Below are positions 24,240 to 35,371 of a DNA stretch of 64,000 nucleotides, one piece after another. Source of the DNA: Stereum hirsutum FP-91666 SS1. Taxonomy: Eukaryota > Basidiomycota > Agaricomycetes > Russulales > Stereaceae. Made by a program: the position numbers and the translations under genes. Position 1 is the stretch's first letter; every line of letters begins with the position of its first letter. The notes beneath the pieces were generated by a model, which was given only the letters and a program-made list of their open reading frames with translations, searched no databases and was not told where the DNA came from. The stretch covers positions 98,018 through 162,017 of the forward strand of contig NW_006763133.1 of assembly GCF_000264905.1 (NCBI RefSeq). The letters run 5' to 3'.

Positions 24240-24438
24240 ATAGCCAAGGACATTGGGCCAGGAGGGTACATCTGGTGCACATCTCTTGGCGAATGTTTTG
24301 TGCGAGGTAGTGCGAAGAAGATGAAGACGTTGCGTTTGAACAACGAGTACGCCTATGTAGCGACATGATCGTCCGTAATTTGCCGGTAAGCAGGGCCGTG
24401 ACACCCAGAATCAACCCAGAATACAGCGCCGGTGACAT
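24240..24438 (-). pseudogene. Relic of a 5' gene end, possibly cytochrome P450, copy 1
   Basis: DNA similarity to 33045-33190 is obvious by eye (both contain CACCTGGTGCACAC-like words and the sequence around GTGTTTTGTGCG). One minus-strand frame reads KTFAKRCAPDVPSWPNVLGY, which resembles the proline-rich hinge after the membrane anchor of microsomal P450s; the other copy reads KTPAKRCAPGVPSSSNVLGH. A hydrophobic lead (MSPALYSGLILGVTALLTG) sits before it in a different frame. The P450 identity is an inference from a short motif, and the rest of the gene is absent. Confidence 0.35.
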
Positions 24439-24787
24439 GGTTGAATTTCATCCTATAAAAATCCCGCTCGACGGATTCACAGAGCTACCTACGTATTGTT
24501 CTGAGGAAACACTTAAGTATAGTGCTCACCTTATGTAAATCAACCTAAGATTCTTATCCCCCTCCGCGGAAGCAACGAACTTAATCGAATACTTTCAAGA
24601 TCCACCCTGAGGGCCATCGTTAGTCACAAGGGTGCACGGGACTAGATTTCACTGAGCAGTGATTTGACCGAGTATCAAGAGCGAGAATTGGCCTATGACG
24701 TGGTAAACCGCAGAGACCGTTATACTTAGCTAAATATCGAGTAAGAATGAAATGTTTCTTTGGAGACCAAGCACAGTAGACAACTAA

Positions 24788-24845
24788 CATCAGCAAGGCC
24801 GCATCTGGCTAAACCTAGCTATTTCGGTCTATTCGGTCTCCCGGG
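24788..24845 (+). repeat. Dispersed inverted repeat, left copy
   Basis: Begins CATCAGCAAGGCCGCATCTG and continues CTAAACCTAGCTATTTCGG. It is similar over about 55 bp to the reverse complement of 27391-27442. Its right side runs into a near-perfect palindrome centred on CCCGGG (about 24826-24853). Confidence 0.6.
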
Positions 24846-25651
24846 AGACCCGAATAGATGGTTTGACAGCATCTATTCATCATAGACCTGCCTTCTGGGA
24901 GGCACGAAATAGAGCACAATAGAGTATGATAGCTCCGTTCATTTCTCCTGTAGAGGATTCAGTAGAACATAGTACTCGACTCTTATTGGCCAGTTTGGAT
25001 GGTAAAAAGTGATTTATTGCGGAAATAAAGTGGGTGCTAAGCATACTTTACATCAAACAAGATTGGTACATAGCAAGTAAAAAAAAATCGTAGCATCAAA
25101 CCACAGCCTGGCACCTCAGTCACCAATAAACACAATCCCGACTTGTGCCCAGTAGCTACAAGTTCGAGATCCTGGACAACCTGCAATCAGATACTTACGT
25201 GGCTATTCGCCCGTCAGCCTCACCGTTGAGCCACGTCTCCATCAACGGACCCCGTAGTCGAAGTAGGTGGGAAATGCCGTGGTAGGTGAAGAGATCGACA
25301 ACTGGGACGATCGGAATAGGCAGAAGGATCGGCAAAAGTGTGTGAGGCAAGGGAGGCTGTATGGAGAGCTGGAGAGAAATCAGCGATGGTTCAAAATAAC
25401 GATGACAGAGAAACAAAATGGATAAAGATACAAAGAACGAATAAACATGCATAGGTGGTGGCGATAGAGGGACAACTATCCCATCGAGTGTGAATGGGGC
25501 AGACGAGATTGGAAGGCTGGCGCCGAATCCAATGATGGACTCGATATACGGGATCGGACGACCGAACCACGGACACGGACACGTGACGATTCCATCGGAA
25601 GTCTCGACGGACTCAGCGTCGAGCGAGGCTTCCACCTCTGCGGCACGTGAG
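24846..25651. other. No gene assigned
   Basis: Intergenic, with short frames only. It holds the rest of the CCCGGG-centred palindrome at its left edge. Confidence 0.4.
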
Positions 25652-26170
25652 TCAACGAGCGATACCGTCAGCAGCACCCTCCAGAGGCGATCTTGACTGT
25701 GGCGTCGGTAACGAAACCGACGAGTCCACCCATTCCTCGTCGTCCTCGTTGTACCGATTGTCGTTGTCCAGTTCACTCTGTGGTGGCGGTCGACAGCCGG
25801 ATCAAAGTGCATCGATATGATGGGACAGGCAAGAGGGAGGAGTGGAGAAGATAGGAAGCGCGAGACGTACCCAAGAACAAACCACGTTCCCGCTAGAATA
25901 ACACTGACCGTAATAACCGTCGTATAGTCCATGGCATCCTTCATGACAGGCAGCACCATCGGTATCGAGAAACCCACCGTCGAGAACAACGTCCACATTA
26001 TATAGTTTAGATTGACCTGTGTTTCGCACATGCCGCACATGAGGAGCAGGGAGAGCAACCAGGAAGAAAGACGACGTACCGCCCATCCAAGAAGACCATC
26101 TCCCATGCAGAACGGACCTGGCTTGAACGTACCTCAGCTAGATTATACACGCACCTGATCACATCTCCCT
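25652..26170 (-). pseudogene. C-terminal part of an APC-type amino-acid/choline permease
   Basis: On the minus strand an exon reads GPFCMGDGLLGWA and, after an intron with a GTACGT donor, VNLNYIMWTLFSTVGFSIP followed by DYTTVITVSVILAGTWFVLG. This order (GPFxxG, then two TM helices around a conserved N/D-Y segment) matches the last helices of fungal amino-acid permeases. A hydrophilic acidic tail frame (QSELDNDNRYNEDDEEWVD) then runs to a stop at 25652-25654, but the splice join into it does not keep frame with a normal acceptor. I could not find the ten or so upstream helices between 26.2 and 27 kb. A decayed or truncated permease is the simplest reading. Confidence 0.4.
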
Positions 26171-27390
26171 CCTCCACGTCTTCGACCGGTGCCGTGGGTG
26201 ACGTCGAGCACACACATGCAACGCCACATGCGCAATCATCGAGCCTGACCTGTCCAAGAAGATACCTTCAGTGAGTAAGTATGCAAAAGTATGGGAATGG
26301 GGAAAGAAACACACGCACCGCACGAAGGGTTCAGGAGACATGAATCGAGGCCATCACGCCGATCGGAGGTAGCTTGTATCGAAAGCCGGGATACCGTGGG
26401 GGAGGACATATCGTGGATGTGGCAGGTGGCCACTGGCAGCGACATATTTCTGGACGCGAAAGAGGAGGACGTTGTGGTGTTCGAGGGTGAAAGATAAAGG
26501 CGTGAGATGAGGGAAGAGAGAAAGTGGATGAGAGGCGCTTGCCTTCGAAGTTCGTCAAAGAGATCAACGGGATCACGTGTTGGTTTAGGGCGGGCGCGGC
26601 AGGAGTATCGTGAATGTAAATGACTCAAACCAGATTCGTCCCTCCCATTCTTGCCGCTCATCTACCCATCCTCGAATCCGAATTTCCGCTGCACGCTCAT
26701 CAGTACACCGACAGCATCGAGCCTTTCGACGCTTATTTACCCAGCGGTTGTGAGTATCAGCACTCTCTTCTCCTGCCGTGTACGAACGCCAGCCTTGGCG
26801 TGGCGACGCACACCTTGGAGATAGCGATCCTTGCGTCCTCGCGAGCGTGAAAACGACGGGACGATTGTCGATGTGGATGCACTATTCAATTGGTATAGGG
26901 GTGTGTGTGCGGCCTAATGGGTTGGCTGTGAGTTTCACCGAGGCTCGCCGGTACGTCTTCTGCTGCACGGTCGTTATGTTATACCACTCACCCCGACTGC
27001 CTTCCTACTCTCGGGTCAGTGCTCTCCCACCGGAACTGTGGTGCGACCGTATACGCACTAGTTCATGTCCGTAGAACATCGTTCTATGCAGGTATTCGGT
27101 GGTAGGTATACTTTGAGCTCTGACGAGTCGAAGTGAGGGGAGCATCCACGAGGATTACATCTGTTATCTGCCCTCTCATGTTTTTGTCTATGTATGTTTA
27201 TGTACTGTCACGTGGGTATCTATCTTGTAGTACTCATTCGTAAATACTATGAGTAACCACCCATTCTCCACGAATACAGTGCTTCTCGTGGAGGTGAGAC
27301 GGTCCTTTCGTGCTCTACCAGGCTCTACCTGAGCTATTGAATTAGGAAGTATCTATAGCGCCCACCGGGAATAGAGCGAAAAGAAGGCGT

Positions 27391-27442
27391 AGACCGGAAT
27401 AGACCGAAAAGCTAGGTTTAGGCAGATGCTGTCTTGCTGATG
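27391..27442 (-). repeat. Dispersed inverted repeat, right copy
   Basis: The reverse complement starts CATCAGCAAGACAGCATCTG and continues CCTAAACCTAGCTTTTCGG, matching the copy at 24788. The two copies face each other across about 2.6 kb that includes the permease relic. Confidence 0.6.
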
Positions 27443-27775
27443 AACCCATGGCCAGACTGGCTGCCATGGACGGGGTTGTGGGCAAGTTGCACTGTGTGAC
27501 CGAAGGGGGGTGGATTTCAATATCACGAGCGGTGAAATTCATCGTTCGCTGAATTTGCAGCGAAACTTGTTTCGCTTCCCATAGAGCTTCAAGAGGATGG
27601 GAGTGAAATCCACGAGCTGTTACGCGAAGATTGCTTTTGGGGGCTATTGTGGCGTGTGGCAGCGGTGTGGGGTTATGATGTCATTGGCGGCTATGAGCTT
27701 CGTTCGTGATGCAAAGTCAGTCAAAGTAGCTCTTTGCTCTGTACCACCACCTCACCGGCTCGTCAAGGCTATGAC

Positions 27776-27812
27776 CATGTCGTCGTCGTCGTCGTCGTCG
27801 GTGTCGTCGTCA
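27776..27812. repeat. (GTC)n microsatellite
   Basis: About ten near-perfect GTC/TCG triplets in a row, not in a supported gene. Confidence 0.8.
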
Positions 27813-29429
27813 ATGTCGAGGCCCCCCTCGAAAAGTTCACACATTCTACTACATAAGTATCCACTCACACTAGGATGACAAGTTACACCACCATCACGAA
27901 GAGCGTCAATATCAGCGAGCCCATAACACTCTGATTGAGCAGACTGGAAACAGTGAGAATATTCGTAGGCACAAAGGCGTGTCTCTTTCTGTCTTTTGCT
28001 TCTCCATAGTCTTTGCTAACAAGACATCCTTCGGCTTGCCGTTGTAGCACAGGGTAGACATTTTGATTTTTTCTAATGACTAGTACTGGCCCTCGCTCTA
28101 TTTCTCGCTGCCGCCTATTCATCTCACCCTCCTTTGCAACAGGAGCATTTGGTCTCCCAGCTGTGCTACACCTCCGTGTACGTTACCGTCACCAGAATCT
28201 CCGGCCTCGCTTTTATATATTTAGGCACACGTCAAAGGTCACCGTCAATGTACGTGGAGAGTTCAGGCTTCACACGGGTCACGAGCGGCATACTTTAGGC
28301 AATATGTATATTAGCAGTAGGATAATTGTACTCAATTAACATTCTCATGGTGTCCAAATGATCGAGAGCAGCAAAGGGAGGTGGTTCAGTGGTAGTGCTC
28401 GCAAATCACCATTACATTGATAGCGAAACACATCGTGAAACGTTTCTAAATGGTAGCAAATTTTCGCTCCACCGTTTCGCTCGGATGCTGGTGAAATTGT
28501 TATCCATGCAGCGAAATCCACGGTGTTTCTTGATGGACTTGACCTATTCTGCACTCAAAATGTGTCGTGAAAACCATGCTCGAAGAGGGGCTCAGTGTTG
28601 TGGGCATCGAAGTCTTGTTACGTAAGTTAACGTGAAATTTGTCTATGCCGCATCACGTAATAAATCTTATCTTATCGCATCCGGATTTTCAGTCGATAGC
28701 GCCCGTCCTCCCATCATCTCTTTCCAAGCCATCATCTCGCAAACCGCTGCGTACGTCCTCGGAATGCTCATCCAAGTTCTAATCTCTCACCCAAAAGTAC
28801 TTCTGACCTGGAATATAATAAAGTGCTTAGCCCTATATTAGGTGACCCGCTGTCATGAGCCACTCTTTGGCACATTTTCGGTCGCACTTCGCTGTGCTGT
28901 GCTTAAGCGCTTACTACCTGATGCTGGAACAGTGGTACCTGGTTAAATGCTTGATCTATCGCACGCTTTTGATCCATTATCTGTGTGGTGCACTGGCTCA
29001 AGTACAGTAGGTCTTGATTAAGTGCATCCACAGGAGACTCGCCGTTACCCCAACATTGAGATACTAGTATCCAAAGGTACGCAACCCCGGGTCTTATCTG
29101 TACTCGTCCGAGAACGAGTATATATGCTAGAGGTCCGTTTCACGTGGATCTCTGGTATATTCTGCCGCTCATTGGGGAAACGAGACATGACCATAGAATG
29201 AGCCGAAGCTGATATGTACGCAAACTTCTTAGATCTGATACGCCGGTGCAACCATATCTGAGGGACTAGACTGATTGATTGACACCAGCGTTCGCCTTCA
29301 GACCCGAAGGCAAGCTTCTTTCTTCGGCTATCCTATCCCACAGAACATCGCATGCCATCCCCTGTAGTCAACGTATTTCCTTTTGTCTTGACCTCAGTAG
29401 CCTAACAACCCGCGGTGAACCGCCTGGCA

Positions 29430-29435
29430 TATAAA
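29430..29435 (+). promoter_or_regulatory. TATA box of the SDR gene
   Basis: TATAAA in GGCATATAAAGCAGC, 77 bp before the ATG at 29507. Confidence 0.6.
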
Positions 29436-29506
29436 GCAGCATGAGTGCGCTCTCACTGTTTTCTCCCACCCTCGCGTGAATCGCCTTGTTGAAACAAACC
29501 ATAAGC

Positions 29507-30916
29507 ATGATCTCTTCCCGCCCTATCTGCGTCGTCGCAGGCGTCGGTAATGGTTCCGGTACGTATGAGCTCTATGCACTCGCCACATAACACTTGATAT
29601 GTGTCTGACATGTTTAAAACCAAATCCAGGTACTGGCGCGGCCACTGCGTACAAACGTCATTTCATTCTCGTTAGCACGAGTGCTGATACTTCCTCAATA
29701 GCCGCATCTTCTCTAAGGAAGGGTATCGGCTCGCGTTGATATCTCGTGACAAAGAGACAATACATAAGTTCGTGGAGGAACTGAACAAGGACGGGAGAGA
29801 GGTATGAACACGTAACGAGCTTCCAGGACCAAACTTACGCTGAACATCGTCCTTAATCATGTTACAAGGCTGCCTTTTTCCCCATAGCAGCGTATACCTA
29901 CTCCGAAATGCACGCCTCCTGGGAGGCCATTCGAAAGCACTGGCCCAGTACCGAGATCCGTATCGCTCTTTATAATGGTGGTCATCTCTGCGTTAAGCCT
30001 TTCCTTCAGACGACCGAACAGGATCTCCAGGGTAGCCTCGACACACACGTCAACGCTGCGTTTTCCTTCTCCCGCGAAGCAATATTGTCATTTCTGGATC
30101 AGCCATTGAACGACAAAGGCAAACGGGGAACACTTTTGATCACAGGTGCAACCGCGTCGCTGAGGGGAAATACGACGACGTCCGTATTCGCGGCAGGCAA
30201 GTTTGGACTGCGTGCATTGTCGCAGAGCTTGAACAAGGAGTTTGGGCAAAAGAACATACATGTACGTACTTCAGCTGTCTACCTCCACTCTATTGTTTGT
30301 CCAAGATCTGCTGAAACAAGAGAGTAGGTGGCACACGTGAGTATGTTCTTATGGGTTAGATCTTAACGGCGCGCTGAGTTTTAGACCGACATTGGGTGAG
30401 TTTCCGTAGCACTCTAGGAGCCTTTCCTGATGCACAGAAACACAAAAAGAAGGCTCTCATCCAATCATAAATTGACGCGAGCCTCCGTTCTGTGCATCTG
30501 AGCCTCTAGAAGGTGCGTAAACCCCCTACGGAAAGTCACCCAATAGGCTATTATTGACGGGTGTCAGTAGCCTCTAAATATCCGAAGAGAATTCGTATCG
30601 AACGCTTACATTTGACTCCAGCCATCCTGACGGATCGTTCTCCCAAACAAGGAAGAAGCCCAGAGTGGCTCGAAGATCATGATGCTAGGCTCGAGCCCGA
30701 GAGCATCGCACAGGTCAGACGGTTACCCACTCCTTGATCTTGATTATCAGCGCATCCTCAAATATTCGACATGCAGGCCTATCTCTACCTTGTAAACCAG
30801 TGCAGGTCGGCTTGGACTTGGGAGCTAGATCGTATGCGCCTGCCCATTCTCACAGTCTTATAATCTAAACTAACGAATCCTTATTCCTAGTGCGCTCTGC
30901 CCATGAGAAGTGGTGA
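29507..30916 (+). CDS. Short-chain dehydrogenase/reductase with atypical catalytic motif
   Basis: Rossmann-fold oxidoreductase of unknown substrate. The start at 29507 gives MISSRPICVVAGVGNGSG, followed across an intron by TGAATA: the glycine-rich cofactor loop. Next come RIFSKEGYRLALISRDKE, the strand-turn RIALYNGG, LLITGATASLRGN, and SVFAAGKFGLRALSQSLNKE. The motif usually read Y-x3-K is here F-A-A-G-K, so the usual catalytic Tyr is absent; this F-A-x-G-K form is known in a subgroup of fungal SDRs. Later exons give VAH, AIIDG, SILTDRSPKQGRSPEWLE, AYLYLVNQCRSAWTWELD and the terminal RSAHEKW. About seven to eight exons join in frame, one using a GTCAGT donor near 30562. The intron at 30337-30546 contains a MITE just before its acceptor. 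Confidence 0.85.
30391..30544. mobile_element. 154-bp MITE inside an SDR intron
   Basis: The left end ATTGGGTGAGTTTCCGTAG and the reverse complement of the right end (ATTGGGTGACTTTCCGTAG) differ at one of 19 bases. Weaker inverted similarity (GATGCACAGAA and its complement) continues to about 48 bp. No clear target duplication is seen. It occupies most of the 210-nt intron and ends two bases before the exon, immediately followed by the acceptor AG (30545-30546). Confidence 0.75.
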
Positions 30917-31338
30917 ACAGGACGTAACTTTGTGGTGGAAATGGGTTCTGAATATGTACGTTAGCAGGCTATGAGGACGAGGCTTTACACAGACGTGCCG
31001 GTATGTGGCGTGATGTGCTGTGGCAAGCCATCCGGGCAAAATCAAGGATCGGAAAAGGTGTCTACTTCGGAATAGTTATCGCATACATTTCTCCATGCAG
31101 AAGCACGCAGTACGGTGGAAATCAGTCGTCAAACGAGCATTCAAGTTGTAACGCCACCAAATCACCCATTGCAGAGAAAAAACATCATCAGAAACTAGGC
31201 CACTTAGTGCGATGCCGTCGACCTCATACGCGTCCACACTCAAATATCCAAACGATGCCGACTCCTCGATAGTCATCCCCTTTCCGCACGATCACCTGTT
31301 TCACCGCATTATTCTCCTCCCACTGTTCCAACGTACTC
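30917..31338. other. No gene assigned (3' ends of convergent genes)
   Basis: An 89-codon plus-strand frame at 31003-31272 overlaps others and shows no motif. Confidence 0.4.
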
Positions 31339-31915
31339 TCAAGCGAACTGGACACCCATCGCCTGAGCGTTGTCCTCCGTCAAATCCGTGGTCTCGCCAG
31401 CGTCGTCGCCGTAGACGGACATGCAGTATACACGGGCGGTATCTGGTTGAATACACCGAGCCAGAACAAGACACAGAAAGAAGGTGTTTCGTTAGCATTG
31501 GGAGCTCACAGGCAGGGAAATGATAGAACTAGGCGCAGCGACGGAGGGGAAAATAGAATAAGGTGATGGAATGGAGGCGACGTGGACAAGCTCGATCTTT
31601 GGGGGCTGTGGACTGATGGTGAAAGTAAGGATGAAATTTAAACGAGAAGGACAAGAAACCCACCCGCGCCGTTGTCTCCGGGGCCACACCTAGTGGCGGG
31701 CGTACCCGAGACACCAACGGTCGAAGCACAGCTAGTCTCCCACTGCGTGCACCATTGTTTGACGTCCGAGCCACTGGGTATCTACAGAATGGTCAGAAGA
31801 ACAGCAAGCATCGGAAGGGAGCCCCGATACATACCTTGACTTCACGAGTGATGGCGGTGGCGTAGACGAGCACAACAGCGGAAAGGGTGACGGTGAGGAT
31901 GGAGCGGAAGAACAT
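31339..31915 (-). CDS. Small secreted four-cysteine protein, copy 1
   Basis: Unknown function; three exons, about 105 residues. The start at 31915 gives the signal peptide MFFRSILTVTLSAVVLVYA. The middle exon carries DVKQWCTQWETSCASTVG and VSGTPATRCGPGDNGA. The last exon has DTARVYCMSVYGDDAGETT and DLTEDNAQAMGVQFA, with the stop at 31339-31341. Cysteines: WC-x5-C, RC, YC. The gene at 39545 encodes the same layout on the opposite strand, with the final 25 or so residues almost identical, so the C-terminus is under the strongest constraint. A TATA box lies about 80 bp upstream, spaced as in the sister gene. Confidence 0.75.
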
Positions 31916-31990
31916 GGCTAAGAGGCTGCTTGTATTGAAGTGAGTTCGGTGGAGGGTTGGTGGTGAAAAAAGCACGACAGACGAGTCTAC

Positions 31991-32000
31991 CTTTTATACC
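31991..32000 (-). promoter_or_regulatory. TATA box of secreted-protein copy 1
   Basis: Minus-strand GGTATAAAAG about 80 bp before the ATG at 31915. The same TATAAAAGG word precedes the paralogue at 39545. Confidence 0.6.
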
Positions 32001-32899
32001 ATACATCGTCTGACGGAATGAGATGACCGCCGCCTGAACTACTTATTGCAGTGTTGTGATTCATGCGCTGATTACAGCGCTTTTCACCTCAATGCGGAAT
32101 CGCGCGTTTCGCGATTTCGTGTTGCCACATGCTCGCCACAGACGTGTGAGCTGACCAACTGGGACCCCGAACCACCTGGTAAGATCCGGCACTTGCACAT
32201 GCACAAGGTCGAGAGAATATGATTGAAAAGAGCACCAAATTGGCCGTATGGAGTATGTAACTCATCTCTCTACAGAATCTGCAGCCATCAGGCCCATATT
32301 CAGGAGGGATCATACTAAAACATTGATGAAAGTTGTATATTATGTGATTGTTAACTTCCGACAGTGCTCCCTAATAGATATTGTCTCTCAGCGATTGCCT
32401 GAACCACAAAGATATAAGTATGGATGAATTGCGAATTTTTCGGAAGCATAACACAGTCGCTCTGGCGAGAGGAACGCCTTTCGTGACACTGACTTGCGGT
32501 GGCCACAGCAATGCTGCAAGTGGCGCTGATTTTTGCAACAGGGGTCCCTGCGCGGTGAGCTCCGATCTGCTCCGAGAGCCGTGGCGAGACTGTGGCAACA
32601 CGAAAATTCGAAACGCGTTTTTCCGCATCGAGGTGAATGTCGCTGTAAGATCCACACCAGTTTCCGCCAGCGGAAGTGCTCATAAGAGGAAGGATGTCGC
32701 TTCCACCCGTGTGCCCACGAAGTAGCATAATTTTCGGAATGATATCGAATTTGCGGGGGGCTGTGGGGTCCGAGGCGTGTATCATAGCAATCCTAGGAGG
32801 TACTCGCTGGTCGGTCGAGATTATACAGAAAGAATAAATGCATCAACAAGGAAGAAATAGTATTTACTTTCACGAGTTCAGAGGGAGTAAACATGCTAT
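32001..32899. other. No gene assigned
   Basis: Frames up to 144 codons on the minus strand (32351-32785) and 114 on the plus strand overlap fully. No motif was recognised. Confidence 0.35.
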
Positions 32900-33190
32900 C
32901 AACCAGCTTCAATCAATTCATGCAGACGCACCACACCAGTTTTCGAAATGGTGGACAGTCCCTGAATTGACGATCCTTGGTCAGCCAATGCTCGACCTCC
33001 ATCTGCTTCCCTACACAATGAAAGTTGACGCTACTCAATGACCGAGGACATTGGAGGAGGAGGGCACACCTGGTGCACACCTCTTGGCGGGTGTTTTGTG
33101 CGCGGCAGTGCGAGGAAGACGGAACCGTTCGGTGCGTGCAACGAGGACACGTAACAACATGATCGTCCGGAATTCGCCAGGAGGACGGTG
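32900..33190 (-). pseudogene. Relic of a 5' gene end, possibly cytochrome P450, copy 2
   Basis: Similar to 24240-24438. On the minus strand it reads KTPAKRCAPGVPSSSNVLGH, and after a possible short intron (GTAGCG to GTGTAG) it continues GKQMEVEHWLTKDRQFRDC. In microsomal P450s a proline-rich hinge is followed by a similar W-L-T/K segment, which is why I suggest that family. Frames are interrupted and nothing downstream was found. Low certainty. Confidence 0.3.
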
Positions 33191-34171
33191 ACACCCAGAA
33201 TATAGCACCCTGCAGTGAAATGCTCGAACTCATCCCGTCAGGATAGCACTCGACAGAAACCTACCCGTGGCACTGATAATACACGCCCGCAAATCACCCA
33301 CAACTTCGCATAGTCGACGAGCTTGATCGCATGGATGCACGGGACTAGGGAAAGTGTTTCGACCGTACAATTGCTTCGCGAACATTTCCGAACCAAGAAA
33401 ACGAGAAAGGTTGCATTTACCGTCTTGGTCGCTCAAAAAAAGGGGTGACTCATTTGGCCTTGCCTTCGAGCATAGTGTCTAAGGGCAGACTGGATGACCA
33501 AACCCAGATGAACTCGAACCGCCAAGACGAGACGGAGACATCTGAGCGCGGGGACATACGAGACTTGAGCATATATCCGTGTGCCACTGATCATGAATTC
33601 GATAGAGGACGAAGAATAGGTGTGAATCGGAAAGCGACCGCTAGTCCAGAGGGACGTGATGAAGGAGAAAGCACTTCGAAGGCAGGTCTGAATATAATGG
33701 CATGCTGCTCAGACTCGGCGATCAAGGACCGTTGGGAAGACCTTCCGTGAGTATCCTGCGAGTAAGTCCGCTGACGGTGATCATGAAAACGGTAGGGGGT
33801 CGGACACGACCGCCATACCATTGTAAGCTTCATCGCGGCTATTTCAGAGTGGATCCTGTCAGTCAGACCAAGCTCAATCGAGCGAGAATGGCATGTGAAT
33901 CGAAATGAGTGACAGGGTTTGTGCTGCATCAGAGTTTAGAGAATTTGAGGTACAAGCATCGAAGCGGCGCGAACCAACACCAGCAATGAAATAACGCACA
34001 AATCCTGGATTTTGTCAGAAGGCTGGCCGATTAGTCGACCAGAGGGGCATCCAAATTGTTGTAAGTATGAGTGGTGGAGAAGAATCGCAGAGACGACATC
34101 AACCTCGAATACTATCGATATCATAAGTTAAGAAGAGGACCCAGATGACTGTAGACGCACTTCTACATCAC
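33191..34171. other. No gene assigned
   Basis: Plus-strand frame 33445-33750 and minus-strand frame 33591-33929 overlap. Neither is recognisable. Confidence 0.35.
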
Positions 34172-35371
34172 CTACATATTCCCTTCTCCAAATCTGCCCC
34201 AGTTGCCATCCTGCGAGTCCTCGAATTGGGACTGACCCTCATCTACCGACCTCTGTCTCTTCCCCTTCGGTCTCTCCACTCTAATCAACTGCCTCCCGAT
34301 ATACACCTTATCCATCTCATTCAACGCTCGAATCGCATCGTCCTCCGTCTCCAGCTCGATATGCACGAACCCACCTCCCTGCTTCGTCCACGGCCACTTC
34401 ACATGAACGACTCCATACCCCAAAAACGCCTCTCTCAAATCCTGCTCCGTCAAATCATACACATTCCCCACAAACACACTTCGTCTCGCAATCTCCTCCT
34501 TACTCCCCACATGCTCTCCCGCCCTCCCCGTGCTGAACGCTTGCCTGTCCCTAAGCGACGCCCTCCTGCGCCTTTCTTCCATCAATTGTTCAGCCTTCAT
34601 CTCCTCCTCCTTCTGCTCCTCCTCGAACCGCGCCTTCCTTTCCGTCTTATCTTGTCCCCGACCCGTAACCTTCGCCCAACTCACTCTAACCCTGCGTCCT
34701 TCGATCTCGGCCCCGTCCATCATCTCCACCGCGTATTTGGCGTCCTCAGGGTCTTTGTACTCGACGAATCCATAGCCTGCGGGTTGGCCGCGGTGGTTAG
34801 TGGGGAGAAAGACGTGGGAGATGCGGCCGTAGGGGAGGAAGTAGTTGAGGAGGTCTTGGGAGGATGTTAGCGTGAAGGGAAGGCCTTGAATGTGCAGGCG
34901 CGTGGGTTGGGATGGAGAGGGAGCTTGTTGGTACGTGGAATTCGACGGAGAGTCGGAGGTGGATGTGAACGATGAAGGAGTTTGCGATTGTGGACGGGAT
35001 GGGAAGGATGGGAAGGCTTCGGGTAGGTGAGCGGGTCGTGCTTGCCCTTCGGATTGTGAATGAGGCTGGACGTTTTGCTCTGTTGATAATTTAGAATCAG
35101 GATACGGGTGAAGGATAAAATATGGATGCGATGGAGTTATAGACGGACCAATTTGTTCGTTGGAGGGCCATGCAGGACGGCTGGACGTAGGCTTCGCCCG
35201 AGATCTACTGCTGGTCGATGACTTCCTACACCTGAAATAGCAACATAAAGAGAGAGAAAAGTGCATCAATAGCTATGTAAATTGAGTGAAAGTACATGCC
35301 GCTCTGATCCTCAACGATTTCGAACACGAGAGACGCACCCGTTCATCTGGGCCTGCATGAGAGGATTCCAT
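34172..35371 (-). CDS. RNA-binding protein with two RRM domains
   Basis: A short first exon starting at 35371 (MESSHAGPDER) is spliced (GTGCGT donor, TTTCAG acceptor near 35231) to CRKSSTSSRSRAKPTSSRP and a serine/proline-rich linker. RRM1 begins TRLHIQGLPFTLTSSQDLL with RNP1-like GYGFVEYKD. A charged helical linker rich in E, R and K follows (RKARFEEEQKEEEMKAEQLM). RRM2 begins RRSVFVGNVYDLTEQDLR with RNP1-like GGGFVHIELE. The tail contains RVERPKGKRQRS. About 375 residues. The role (mRNA processing, transport or organelle RNA) cannot be decided. It is the first of four RRM genes within 12 kb, all on the minus strand. Confidence 0.82.

Larger units (their letters stand above)
26171..29429. 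other. Gene-poor stretch with repeats and unassigned frames
   Basis: A possible plus-strand exon starts at 26620 (MTQTRFVPPILAAHLPILES) with a GTGAGT donor near 26749, but I could not extend it or name it. The stretch holds the right copy of the 24.8-kb inverted repeat (27391-27442) and a CGT-type microsatellite. Around 28.7 kb a frame (ISFQAIISQTAAYVLGML) vaguely resembles oligopeptide transporters. No convincing gene was found. Confidence 0.35.

Noticed and set aside
28632..28841. Frame with SFQAIISQTAAYVLGML resembling an oligopeptide (OPT) transporter helix
   Set aside because: Nothing before or after continues the family, and the match is one short hydrophobic segment.
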